Source: JABMPO01 sp964539785
Lineage (GTDB): Bacteria; Fidelibacterota; Marinisomatia; Marinisomatales; TCS56
Length of the DNA: 21,440 bases
Assembly (NCBI GenBank): GCA_964539785.1
Contig: CAZIJQ010000044.1
Location: 1-21,440 of the forward strand
Direction of reading: 5' to 3'
Shown here piece by piece: positions 7,875 to 15,828 of this stretch. Position numbers and translations under genes: made by a program. The stretch's first letter is position 1; each line of letters begins with the position of its first letter. The notes below the pieces were generated by a model, which made no database searches, was not told where the DNA came from, and was given only the letters and a program-made list of their open reading frames with translations.

Positions 7875-8390
7875 ATGCTGCGTCAACCGGAACTGGGTCG
7901 TCAAATAGTCGAACAAAGAACTTTACATAAACTCACACAGGAAGAACTGGCTTTTCGCTGCGATGTAAATGTCAGAACGATACAAAGACTAGAAGCAGGC
8001 GAAGTGAATCCGCGATCGACTACCCTGCGCCTCCTGACGGATGTTCTTGATTTTGAGTTTAATCCCACCCAGGTCCGTACCAATAAAATCTGGCTGGTTT
8101 TACTACATTTCAGCAATCTGTTACCAATAGTAATTTTTCCCCTGCTAATCTGGATTTACAAACGTGATGAAGTCCCTGAAATGGAACGCCACGGCCCTGA
8201 TGTTATTAATTTCCAGTTAACCATGTGCATTTATTTGTTCGGCCTATCAGCATTAATTATTTTAGTTATAGGTGTGCCCCTGCTAATCCTGCTGGGCTGG
8301 TATATCGGATTAATTACTATGATCAATACAGTCCGAGTGGCAACCGATCGTGATTACCGTTACCCACTCACGATTCATTTCATTAAATAG
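7875..8390 (+). CDS. XRE-family HTH regulator fused to a DUF4870-like membrane domain
   Basis: A 171-residue protein. Residues 6-62 are a helix-turn-helix of the XRE type (LTQEELAFRCDVNVRTIQRLEAGEVNPRSTTLRLL). Residues 70-160 are membrane domain: a hydrophobic segment at 72-92, then NFQLTMCIYLFGLSALIILVI and a third segment, ending in YRYPLTIHFIK. That last pattern is characteristic of DUF4870. The start is supported by an AAGGA ribosome-binding site at 7864-7868, six bases before the ATG. The architecture predicts a membrane-tethered DNA-binding protein, perhaps sensing a membrane signal; its target is unknown. It stands alone between a divergent promoter region and a 220-bp gap. Confidence 0.88.
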   Translation: MLRQPELGRQIVEQRTLHKLTQEELAFRCDVNVRTIQRLEAGEVNPRSTTLRLLTDVLDFEFNPTQVRTNKIWLVLLHFSNLLPIVIFPLLIWIYKRDEVPEMERHGPDVINFQLTMCIYLFGLSALIILVIGVPLLILLGWYIGLITMINTVRVATDRDYRYPLTIHFIK

Positions 8391-8610
8391 AAATTACTCC
8401 GGGCACTGGATTTTATTCCATTCTTGAAATTCAGCTAAAAACATTGACTATATTTATTGATAATTCCCATATCAATACTTTGATTCGAAATTGTATAATA
8501 ATGGGAACTGATCTGTTTAACGAAACTTCAATATTAAATCAAATATTCCGATTGCTTGCCTGCAATCGTCGCCAATAAATTCACTGGACAACCACTGCTA
8601 ACTACTGCAT

Positions 8611-9885
8611 ATGAATACTGATATGATCGCTAAATTGCTAAACGAAATCTGGCTGGTATTAACCCAGATGGGACCTTACCTCCTATTCGGATTCCTGGTT
8701 GCGGGAATTCTTTCCGTTTATATTAAAGCCGAATGGGTAGAAAAACATCTCGGTGGAAAAGGAATTTTACCCGCCGTCAAAGCATCAATTTTTGGTGTAC
8801 CATTACCGCTATGCTCCTGTGGGGTAATTCCGGTTTCAACAGGAATTTACCGGCATGGGGCCAGTCGATCCGCAACCACGTCATTTCTATTATCGACCCC
8901 CCAGACTGGAGTTGATTCGGTCCTGGTGACCTACGCTTTGCTTGGTCCCGTCTATGCAATATTTCGTCCGGTTATTGCCTTGCTCACCGGAATTGTCGGC
9001 GGTGCGATCGTTCAATTTTTCGATGATTCCACTCAAACTTCGGCAGCAGTCATTACCGAAGATGTGAAAGATGATGATTGTGATTGTGGCGGCTGCTCAA
9101 CCAAAAATAGCGAAAGTAAACTGACACGTGTATTCAAATATGGATTTATTGATTTACCAAAAGATATCGGATTAACATTATTGGTCGGTATTCTTATCGC
9201 CGGGGCAATGGCAGCTATTGTTCCACCCGACTATCTGGGGGGATTAATTGGCGGCGGAATTATATCAATACTGATTTTAATGGCTGCCGGTGTTCCGGTT
9301 TATGTCTGCGCAACGGCATCGGTACCAATAGCCGCCGGATTTATTCATATGGGTGCTTCACCGGGGGCCGCACTGGCTTTTCTGGTGGCAGGTCCAGCAA
9401 CTAATGCAGCCGCATTTACTACAATATTCAAGGTTCTAGGTCGAAAAACAGCCATTATCTACCTTTCCACTGTTGCAGTCAGTGCTGTCGCCAGCGGATT
9501 ACTGTTAAACTGGCTGGTTCCGACCTTATCCGCAGTAATACCATCCATGGCTGATCACGTGCACGGCGAAGCAGGATTAGGCTGGTTTGAGAACAGCATG
9601 GGAGTCATACTGATAGCTGTGGTAGCCTGGTCATATTACTATAAACCACAACAACTTGATAGCGAGAATGAAAAAATGAACCAGCAAATAAATATATTAA
9701 ATGTTAGAGGAATGACTTGCAGCCATTGTTCTGCGAATGTAAAACGGACCGCCGAAGAAATAGCCGGTGTAAAAACCGCCACCGTTGATCTTGAAAGAGG
9801 AATGGTTACTCTATCTGGTGAAAAGTTTGATACGGATGAAGTAATATCCGCCATTAATTCCATAGGCTATACGGCAACCAAATAA
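8611..9885 (+). CDS. SO_0444-type Cu/Zn efflux permease with C-terminal HMA domain
   Basis: A 424-residue polytopic membrane protein of the ArsP-like permease family (PF03773 group). The two inverted halves carry FGVPLPLCSCGVIPVSTG (61-78) and AAGVPVYVCATASVPIAAG (225-243) plus PATNAA, which match the SO_0444-type Cu/Zn exporters. A cytosolic linker has a cysteine cluster, CDCGGC (Cys157, Cys159, Cys162). After the last membrane segment (about 328-343) there is a complete heavy-metal-associated domain (residues 360-424) with GMTCSHC, whose Cys370 and Cys373 form the metal-binding pair. The likely role is export of a soft metal from the cytoplasm, with the HMA domain as a built-in chaperone. 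The direction and metal are inferred. It is monocistronic or the first gene before the PH-domain protein 76 bp downstream. Confidence 0.9.
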   Translation: MNTDMIAKLLNEIWLVLTQMGPYLLFGFLVAGILSVYIKAEWVEKHLGGKGILPAVKASIFGVPLPLCSCGVIPVSTGIYRHGASRSATTSFLLSTPQTGVDSVLVTYALLGPVYAIFRPVIALLTGIVGGAIVQFFDDSTQTSAAVITEDVKDDDCDCGGCSTKNSESKLTRVFKYGFIDLPKDIGLTLLVGILIAGAMAAIVPPDYLGGLIGGGIISILILMAAGVPVYVCATASVPIAAGFIHMGASPGAALAFLVAGPATNAAAFTTIFKVLGRKTAIIYLSTVAVSAVASGLLLNWLVPTLSAVIPSMADHVHGEAGLGWFENSMGVILIAVVAWSYYYKPQQLDSENEKMNQQINILNVRGMTCSHCSANVKRTAEEIAGVKTATVDLERGMVTLSGEKFDTDEVISAINSIGYTATK

Positions 9886-9961
9886 TATCAATTTTACAGT
9901 ATTTCCTGATCGGTAAAATCATTAGATTCACCAGCAATAAAATTAACCGGGGAATCTGCTA

Positions 9962-10561
9962 ATGAATATTAAACCTGATCGAAAACTGGTCATTAAACAA
10001 TGGCTGGTATTGTCAACATTATCGCTACTGGCTGTGATAACCAGCTCAATTATCCATCTCGTCATTTATCTTGTTGAGGGTAACGTTCCTGCTCAAACCG
10101 CTGCAATCTTATGGCTGGTTACGTTCGGTACTATTATTCTCCTGTGGCTGATTGCTGCTCCATTGATTATCATTTGGATTCGGAACCTGTCTTACCGGAT
10201 TGATGCGGACCGAATCATCATTTTCAAAGGTATCTTAACCAAAGTCGAGCAAAACATACCTTATCGGGCTGTAACGGATTTCATGCTTCATCGCTCATTA
10301 TTTGATCGCTACCTCGGAATCGGTTCAATTTGTATTCAGACCGCCGGTCAAACCCAGAACCCCAGTGGATTTGAAGGCAAGCTAAGTGGATTGATTGACT
10401 ATAAAAAATTGCATCAGGAATTACGTGAAAAATTGCAGCAATTGCATCCCGTATCCGAAGCATTGACAACCGCAGAAAATACAGTGAGTGCTGAAAAAAA
10501 TCTAATGGCTCAGATTCTCGAGGAATTAAAAGCTATTCGCAAGCAATTGGAGAATAATTAA
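9962..10561 (+). CDS. Membrane protein with bacterial PH domain (bPH_2, YdbT/YdbS-like)
   Basis: A 199-residue protein with two membrane helices (about 15-37 and 47-69) followed by a bacterial PH domain. The characteristic pattern LSYRIDADRIIIFKGILTK...QNIPYRAVTDFMLHRSLFDRYLGIGSICIQTAG covers residues 76-127. The C-terminus (about 166-199) is charged and predicted helical, ending ILEELKAIRKQLENN, which is common in this family. Members sit in the cytoplasmic membrane and their biochemical role is mostly unknown. The next gene starts six bases after the stop, so they are probably one transcript. Confidence 0.85.
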   Translation: MNIKPDRKLVIKQWLVLSTLSLLAVITSSIIHLVIYLVEGNVPAQTAAILWLVTFGTIILLWLIAAPLIIIWIRNLSYRIDADRIIIFKGILTKVEQNIPYRAVTDFMLHRSLFDRYLGIGSICIQTAGQTQNPSGFEGKLSGLIDYKKLHQELREKLQQLHPVSEALTTAENTVSAEKNLMAQILEELKAIRKQLENN

Positions 10562-10567
10562 CAACGG

Positions 10568-10957
10568 ATGAAAAATTCCGCTGAAATCAGGAATTTAATT
10601 GACACTGATCGGGAATTTGCTCGGATTTCGATAACCAAGGGCGCTCCATTTGCATTCGACCAGTTTGTTACTGAAGATGCTGTAATCTTCCGGGATAATT
10701 CTCCACCGATTGAGGGTCGCGACCAGATCAGAAAATCTTTCGAACAGTTCCCGGATGCAATTCTAAACTGGGAACCTTATCGAGCCGAAGTTGGGGCTGG
10801 CGGAGACCTTGGTTTTACCATGGGTAAATGGACTTTATCTTCCAACTCAAATGACAGTTCCAGTCAATCACAGGGACATTATATCTCCATCTGGCGTAAA
10901 CAACCGGATGGTAACTGGAAATACATTTTTGACTCGGGAATTACAACTCCCGATTAA
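10568..10957 (+). CDS. NTF2-like (DUF4440/SnoaL-type) protein
   Basis: A 129-residue cytoplasmic protein with the NTF2-like cone fold pattern. Helix 1 has LIDTDREFARISITKG, then an AFDQFVTEDAVIF strand, IEGRDQIRKSFEQFP, and strands ending LGFTMGKWTL and GHYISIWRKQPDGNWKYIFDSG. The final K/R-x-x-DG-x-W-K motif is typical of the DUF4440/YybH-like branch. Some relatives are enzymes and others bind small ligands, and no catalytic set stands out, so no function is assigned. It follows the PH-domain gene by six bases and precedes the carbonic-anhydrase-like gene by 36 bases, which suggests one operon. Confidence 0.82.
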   Translation: MKNSAEIRNLIDTDREFARISITKGAPFAFDQFVTEDAVIFRDNSPPIEGRDQIRKSFEQFPDAILNWEPYRAEVGAGGDLGFTMGKWTLSSNSNDSSSQSQGHYISIWRKQPDGNWKYIFDSGITTPD

Positions 10958-10993
10958 AATATCTGACCTGGTAAAAATTAATAGCGAGAGATT

Positions 10994-11368
10994 ATGAAAT
11001 TCTGTACAGTGATTAATTGCATGGATGGCAGGGTTCAGGAGCCGGTCATCAAATATATGAAAGAACGTTTTCAAGCCGATTACGTTGACAGTATAACCGA
11101 ACCAGGTCCCAATGGAATTCTGGCAGAAAAAACCAACCAATCGATTATTGAAAATATTTTATTGCGAACCGATATCTCGGTAAACAAGCATAAATCGGAT
11201 GCATTGGCAATTATCGGTCATTACGATTGCGCCGGGAATCCGGTTTCAAAATCCCGGCAGATTGAGCAAGTCCGGCAATCAATGCATTATATGGGCGAAC
11301 ATTTCCCAAAGATCACAATTATCGGCCTGTGGGTCGATGAAAACTGGCAGGTTCAGGAACTGGACTGA
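10994..11368 (+). CDS. Small beta-carbonic-anhydrase-like zinc protein
   Basis: A 124-residue protein that keeps the beta-carbonic-anhydrase zinc site. Cys9-x-Asp11-x-Arg13 is in INCMDGRVQ, and His76-x-x-Cys79 is in IIGHYDCAG. It is much shorter than classical beta-class enzymes (about 200 residues). It matches the small group often annotated as putative carbonic anhydrase (Pro_CA_2-like), which may or may not hydrate CO2. The region between the motifs includes EPGPNGILAEK, where classical enzymes have a glycine- and asparagine-rich loop, and the C-terminus (IIGLWVDENWQVQEL) is a terminal strand pair. No signal peptide is visible. The ATG at 10994 follows a gagag run (10984-10988), a plausible weak ribosome-binding site. 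Confidence 0.85.
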   Translation: MKFCTVINCMDGRVQEPVIKYMKERFQADYVDSITEPGPNGILAEKTNQSIIENILLRTDISVNKHKSDALAIIGHYDCAGNPVSKSRQIEQVRQSMHYMGEHFPKITIIGLWVDENWQVQELD

Positions 11369-11409
11369 TATAACCGGCAGCATTGCCGATAACCGGGGGC
11401 AGAGGAAGT

Positions 11410-11967
11410 ATGAATAATAACATACTAGGGCTGCTGATGCTCATATTAGCAGTTGCACCAATTAGCGCTCAATCGGAGGTTCAAATGTCTGATGCAACCA
11501 ACTATAGCCTAGAACAGGCTCAGAACAAATTAGCCAAAATCTACTTTAATAAAGTATGGGATTATCTTGAGCAGACTGATCGCAGTCCAGCAGACGATGA
11601 AGCCATGGTTCATGCCGTTCACACCTCCTGCTATCTCTGGATGCAGATTGGTACACCCCTGAATCACCAGCGCGGTGAATGGCAGGTTGCGCGCGTTTAC
11701 TCAGTTCTGGGCCTGGCCGATTCAGCACTTCGGCACGCCAATCGCTGCCTTGAGCTGACACAAAAACACCAGGAATTGATGCAGGATTTCGATATTGCTT
11801 TTGCGTATGAATGTGTCGCCCGCGCTAATGCAATCGCCGGGAATGCAGAAACCGCTAATAAATACATCAGCCTGGCTGAAGCAGCCGGTGAGGAGATCAA
11901 AGATAAAGATGACCGTAAGGTGTTTATAGACGATTTCAACGGCGGACCCTGGCAGGGAATAAAATAA
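11410..11967 (+). CDS. Secreted TPR-like protein, unknown function
   Basis: A 185-residue protein from ATG 11410. This start is chosen over an in-frame ATG at 11383 because it is preceded by GAGG (11402-11405) and opens a clean signal peptide (MNNNILGLLMLILAVAPISAQ, cleavage near residue 21). The mature part is all helical: YSLEQAQNKLAKIYFNKVWDYLE, then WQVARVYSVLGLADSALRHANRCLEL and AFAYECVARANAIAGNAETANKYISLAEAAG. The last two resemble consecutive tetratricopeptide helical hairpins. It ends in DDFNGGPWQGI. Related proteins occur beside unrelated enzymes, so no function can be given. It lies 41 bp after the carbonic-anhydrase-like gene and could belong to that operon. Confidence 0.78.
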   Translation: MNNNILGLLMLILAVAPISAQSEVQMSDATNYSLEQAQNKLAKIYFNKVWDYLEQTDRSPADDEAMVHAVHTSCYLWMQIGTPLNHQRGEWQVARVYSVLGLADSALRHANRCLELTQKHQELMQDFDIAFAYECVARANAIAGNAETANKYISLAEAAGEEIKDKDDRKVFIDDFNGGPWQGIK

Positions 11968-12125
11968 TTGTAATTACTTTTTTATAGGGCTGAGTGTGAT
12001 CTGCCGCAATTATTGTTCGAAATTCCATTGATTAAACTTATCCAGGACAACCAGACTGCATTTATAGAGTCTGAATTGGGTGCGAAATTAATTCGTACGA
12101 ATACATAACTTTTTAGGAGAGTATC

Positions 12126-12731
12126 ATGAAAAAGATTTTAATACTGGTATTAATGACTGTCGGTTTGGTAACAGCTCAGGAACAGGTGCTATTCAGCAAT
12201 TTCAGTTCCCACGGCGGTTTTGGCGGACCAGTTCTCAAATTAAGTCAATTCAATAATGATCTGGGATTATTGGTCGGCGGTCGTGGTGGTTGGATCATTG
12301 GGCAAAAATTGACACTCGGTGGCGGTGGCTATGGATTAGTGAATGATATTCCCATTCTTTATGAGGATACCGATTCCACCCGTTTCCTTGATTTCAATTA
12401 TGGCGGATTTGAGATGGGAATAATCATTGCTTCAAACAGTCTGGTGCATTTTTCCGTCAATAGTTTAATTGGTGGTGGTGAAGTTCGCTACCGGAACGCC
12501 ATGTTTGATGAAATGAAAAATGAAGATTATAATTGGGAAAGTAAATGGGATCATGACCAGGTTTTTGTATTTGAGCCATCCGTAAATGTGATACTTAACC
12601 TATCACGCTGGGCTCGGATTGGCCTTGGCGCAAGTTACCGTTACGTTAGCGGTGTCGACCTTAATGCCATCGATGATGCCCTTTTAACCGGTCCCGCCGC
12701 AGTCTTGACCCTAAAATTTGGCAGTTTTTAG
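12126..12731 (+). CDS. Putative outer-membrane beta-barrel protein
   Basis: A 201-residue protein with a short signal peptide (MKKILILVLMTVGLVTAQ). The mature chain is rich in glycine and alternating hydrophobic strands (HGGFGGPVLKLSQFN, LGLLVGGRGGWIIGQKLTLGGGGYG, ARIGLGASYRYVSGVD), and it ends AVLTLKFGSF, with the C-terminal Phe common on outer-membrane barrels. No family name is assigned. A strong ribosome-binding site, AGGAGA (12115-12120), lies five bases before the ATG. The stop is followed 26 bp later by a strong terminator, so transcription probably ends here. The 158-bp gap upstream suggests its own promoter. Confidence 0.82.
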   Translation: MKKILILVLMTVGLVTAQEQVLFSNFSSHGGFGGPVLKLSQFNNDLGLLVGGRGGWIIGQKLTLGGGGYGLVNDIPILYEDTDSTRFLDFNYGGFEMGIIIASNSLVHFSVNSLIGGGEVRYRNAMFDEMKNEDYNWESKWDHDQVFVFEPSVNVILNLSRWARIGLGASYRYVSGVDLNAIDDALLTGPAAVLTLKFGSF

Positions 12732-12757
12732 AACCAGTTTTATACCCAAACTACTAC

Positions 12758-12785
12758 AAAGGGCGCTCATGAGCGCCCTTTTTTT
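12758..12785. terminator. Rho-independent terminator, perfect palindrome
   Basis: Positions 12758-12781 read as a perfect 24-base palindrome (arms AAAGGGCGCTCA) followed on the plus strand by a T run ending at 12785. Its position just after the stop of the barrel gene fits its terminator. Because the A run on the left mirrors the T run, it could also work for leftward transcription. Confidence 0.9.
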
Positions 12786-12825
12786 CTATCTGGCAACCCT
12801 GGGGATCACACCTCTGATTTCTCAT

Positions 12826-14835
12826 ATGCAAAATTCCGCAGCCACCTTTCATAAAATGTCCATTTTTACATTAGCACTTATTCTGATAACCTCCTCAGCA
12901 ATTGCCCAAAACTGGCACCAGAATAATGCTGTTTACAATTCCAGTGGTGTCCCATCATTGACATTTTCGGCACCAAGGTTTGCTGACCTTGACGGTGATA
13001 GCGATTTTGACCTGATCCTGGGCGGCAGTAATTCAGCGCCGGTATTTCTGGAAAACATCGGTTCCCCAAGTACTCCGATTTTTTCTGAAACCGGTTTTAC
13101 TTCCCACAACATCACAGCATTGGAAGCTGATTTATGCGCGATTGCCGATCTGGATGACGATGGCGATCCTGATTTGGTTGCCGGTGGTTATACGGGCCTG
13201 GTCTATTTCAGGAATACCGGCAACAGCACAACACCGATTTTTACGCGGGATACATTATTGCTTGCCGGTCTGACTACCGGTAATAGTCCCGCACCCACCA
13301 TCGCCGATATTAACGGCGACGGCGCGAAAGATATTTTAATCGGACAAAGTGAAAGCGGGGCAATTAAATATTTTTTAAACGCGGGTACCAGCAGTTCACC
13401 GGCATTTTCGGATGACAGCGCCATTTCGCCCGGGATTGATGTAGGCTTATACGCTTATCCAGAATTAGTTGATCCTGATGCTGATGGCGATTGGGATTTA
13501 TTAATTGGTCGCGACGATTTGAGCTTGTTTTATTATCGCAATGATGGCACAGCCCAGAATCCGGTCTGGGTAAGTCACAATTCCTATTGTTCCGGGCTGG
13601 CTGGGAATCATTATTTTACCACTCCCACCATGGTCGATTTAAACGGCAATGGAATCCTCGATCTGATCTTTGGCCATTATGGTGGGCCGCTGAAATATTA
13701 TCTGAACACCGGCACCGGCACAACACCGGTGTGGACTGAAAACACTTCAGTATTTGGCGGTAATCTCGATGTTGGTGGCGCCAGCAATCCCTGCCTTTTT
13801 GATTGGGATTCTGATGGTGATCTAGATCTGATCAGCGGCTTCAATATGGGGGAATTGAAATATTATCGCAACGTCGGTAACTCCACCGGACCAGCTTGGG
13901 AACCGGCCCATTCGATCTTCGCTGTCATAGAAGGAGAATCGATATATTCCTCAGTGGCAATTGGAGACCTGGATAATAATGGTCATCCTGATTTATTAAT
14001 GGGATTTGTAAATAACGTCTTGAAATTGTACGATAATACAGGTTCGCAATTTGTCGCCAATTCGAATCATTTCACCGGTCTGAACATTGGTTGGTGGCTG
14101 ATACCACGATTTGTTGATATGGATTATGATAGGGATCTGGATGTGGTTGTGGGAAATGATACTGGAACTTTGTATTATTTTAAAAATCAGGGAACCGCTA
14201 ATGATGCCAACTTTGTTTTAATCGATGGTTATTTTACCGACATCAGTGGACCAAGCAATACCGCCCCGGCCGTTGCAGATTATGACAATGACGGCGACCT
14301 TGATATTCTGCTGGGCGGGATTTCAGGTAGCCTCAAGTATTATGAAAATTCAGGTACTCTCGGCTCACCAGTTTGGACGGAAAACTCGGCTCTATTTGCC
14401 GGTGTAACAGTCTCCCAAAACGCTGCTCCAGCCTTCGGCGATCTGGATGGAGATGGCGACCTCGATCTGACAATTGGGACTTATGATGGAACCTTCAGTT
14501 ATTTCGAAAACCGAAACCCGGTTACGGCAGTTGATGCTAATCCAACGATTTTATCAGCACAGTTTATGGTTACATCAGTATACCCCAACCCGTTTAACAG
14601 CTCGCTAACATTTTCAATCACAGGTGCAAAATCTGATCAAGTTACGATTAATATCTTTGATCTGGCGGGACGCATTCGCTATCACCAGACATCATCGGTT
14701 AGCCCGGGCAACAATTCCCTGATTACCATTGCATTACCGGCGACTGTTGCCAGTGGTCTCTACCTGTACCAGATATCCGAATCTGATAGCCCGGCCTTAA
14801 AATCGACGACAGGAAAAATCGTTTATTTAAAATAA
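12826..14835 (+). CDS. Secreted FG-GAP/VCBS-repeat protein with C-terminal sorting domain
   Basis: About 669 residues. An in-frame ATG at 12769 lies inside the terminator hairpin and is unlikely. ATG 12826 gives a signal peptide with basic residues before the hydrophobic core (IFTLALILITSSAIAQ); ATG 12856 is an alternative. The mature protein contains ten units built on D-x-D-x-D-G-x-x-D-L followed by a glycine pair, for example FADLDGDSDFDLILGG, IADLDDDGDPDLVAGG and FGDLDGDGDLDLTIGT. These are calcium-binding loops of FG-GAP/VCBS-type beta-propeller repeats. Each is followed by a YYxNxG-type strand. The C-terminus begins VYPNPFNSSLTF and continues FDLAGRI and SGLYLYQI, the FlgD-like/type IX-style sorting module. 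It is a cell-surface or secreted repeat protein, perhaps an adhesin or glycan binder. No enzyme domain is visible. Confidence 0.9.
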   Translation: MQNSAATFHKMSIFTLALILITSSAIAQNWHQNNAVYNSSGVPSLTFSAPRFADLDGDSDFDLILGGSNSAPVFLENIGSPSTPIFSETGFTSHNITALEADLCAIADLDDDGDPDLVAGGYTGLVYFRNTGNSTTPIFTRDTLLLAGLTTGNSPAPTIADINGDGAKDILIGQSESGAIKYFLNAGTSSSPAFSDDSAISPGIDVGLYAYPELVDPDADGDWDLLIGRDDLSLFYYRNDGTAQNPVWVSHNSYCSGLAGNHYFTTPTMVDLNGNGILDLIFGHYGGPLKYYLNTGTGTTPVWTENTSVFGGNLDVGGASNPCLFDWDSDGDLDLISGFNMGELKYYRNVGNSTGPAWEPAHSIFAVIEGESIYSSVAIGDLDNNGHPDLLMGFVNNVLKLYDNTGSQFVANSNHFTGLNIGWWLIPRFVDMDYDRDLDVVVGNDTGTLYYFKNQGTANDANFVLIDGYFTDISGPSNTAPAVADYDNDGDLDILLGGISGSLKYYENSGTLGSPVWTENSALFAGVTVSQNAAPAFGDLDGDGDLDLTIGTYDGTFSYFENRNPVTAVDANPTILSAQFMVTSVYPNPFNSSLTFSITGAKSDQVTINIFDLAGRIRYHQTSSVSPGNNSLITIALPATVASGLYLYQISESDSPALKSTTGKIVYLK

Positions 14836-14908
14836 TTAATTCCCGGTAATCTGGCACAAATATTGTAGATACTCTTTTCAGTAAAGTACAGGTATTTACA
14901 ATAGTCCG

Positions 14909-15430
14909 GTGAAGCAATACAGAACATTATTTTTACTGCTTATCGTGCTGATCATATTACTGGGATCGGCTGGCTTCAGCTATGGTAAACCTGCTACAGC
15001 CCCTGATAATCATTTTTACAGCGGTCTAAAAACCTATAAAAAACTGATTTATTCCTATGTCCCCGATACTACATCCTACAGTCAGAAATTAGAAAACATT
15101 ATTCGCCTGGATTATAGTTCGACCGGTCGAAAAACCGACAGCACTTTCTTGGATTCTGCTGGATTGTTGCTGTCAACTCAATCATACCTTTATGATCGAA
15201 ATGGTTTACTATTGACAGTCAAACGATACAATTCGACCAACACTCTGCAATTGATCGAGACCTTCAGCTATGATTCACTGGGGAATTGCAATGAAAGAAA
15301 CTGGATTGACACCAACCTGGTTCATCTGAAGCGGGTACGGAATAAATTTAACAGCGCCGGTATGATCATCAAAACAACCTTGAGAGAAAAACAGAATATG
15401 ACCCTGCCGGACGTCTTACCGGTTCACTGA
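14909..15430 (+). CDS. YD-repeat-like exported protein, N-terminal part of a frame-disrupted gene
   Basis: A 173-residue frame from GTG 14909 with a hydrophobic N-terminal signal (LFLLLIVLIILLGSAGFSYG). The mature part has repeated strand pairs of the form YD-x-x-G-x-L-x-x (LDYSSTGRKTD, YLYDRNGLLLTV, FSYDSLGNCNERN, NKFNSAGMIIKTT), like YD/RHS-type repeats in FCB exported proteins. After residue 161 the sequence stops resembling this pattern (QNMTLPDVLPVH, stop). The same pattern resumes in the -1 frame from about 15388, so the gene appears broken by a missing base in the A run 15387-15391. The intact product would be about 305 residues. Confidence 0.72.
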   Translation: MKQYRTLFLLLIVLIILLGSAGFSYGKPATAPDNHFYSGLKTYKKLIYSYVPDTTSYSQKLENIIRLDYSSTGRKTDSTFLDSAGLLLSTQSYLYDRNGLLLTVKRYNSTNTLQLIETFSYDSLGNCNERNWIDTNLVHLKRVRNKFNSAGMIIKTTLREKQNMTLPDVLPVH

Positions 15431-15825
15431 CATTTCTTCCGGAAGGATCAACCCAGTGGAGATATGTTTACTGGCGGAATTCCATATCCAATCAATTGGA
15501 ATCACATATCATCAAGACCGATGAAGAGCAAATACGAACTGAGTTTATTCTTAGTCCCAGGGAAAAACAGACCGAAATGCTGCAGTATGATGTTAGAGAT
15601 TCCCTGGTATTCAGGATAGTTACCAACTACAATGATAACAGCAATTACACCAGTATTCTGGAATATGATGATAAAAACAACCTGGTCTTTAAAACCATCT
15701 ATGAATATGATACTGATTACCGCCGGCGGTCGGAACACTATTTTGAAGGCGACTACTCAACTGGCGAATTAATAGAAATTCCCTATAAATTAGTAATTTA
15801 CGAATACGAAGATTATCACCGCTGA
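15388..15825 (+). pseudogene. C-terminal part of the frame-disrupted YD-repeat-like gene
   Basis: The reading frame is open from 15352, but its upstream start would be the GTG gene at 14909. Joining the two frames at the A run gives LREKTEYDPAGRLTGSLTF, which restores the YD-x-x-G-R-L motif. It continues with YDVRDSLVFRIVTNY, LEYDDKNNLVFKTIYEYD and ends VIYEYEDYHR. The only internal start is a TTG at 15496 with no ribosome-binding site, so this part is unlikely to be an independent gene. The cause may be a true mutation, phase variation or a homopolymer sequencing or assembly error. It is convergent with, and 3 bp from, the M20 amidohydrolase gene. Confidence 0.7.
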
Positions 15826-15828
15826 TTT

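Noticed and set aside
9891..9919. Terminator after the permease gene (ATTTTAC ... GTAAAAT)
   Set aside because: Arms are AT-rich and only seven bases, the loop is 15 bases and there is no T run.
15385..15395. Programmed -1 frameshift site in the YD-repeat-like gene
   Set aside because: The P-site codon GAA cannot re-pair in the -1 frame, and there is no clear downstream stimulatory stem; a base loss is the simpler explanation.
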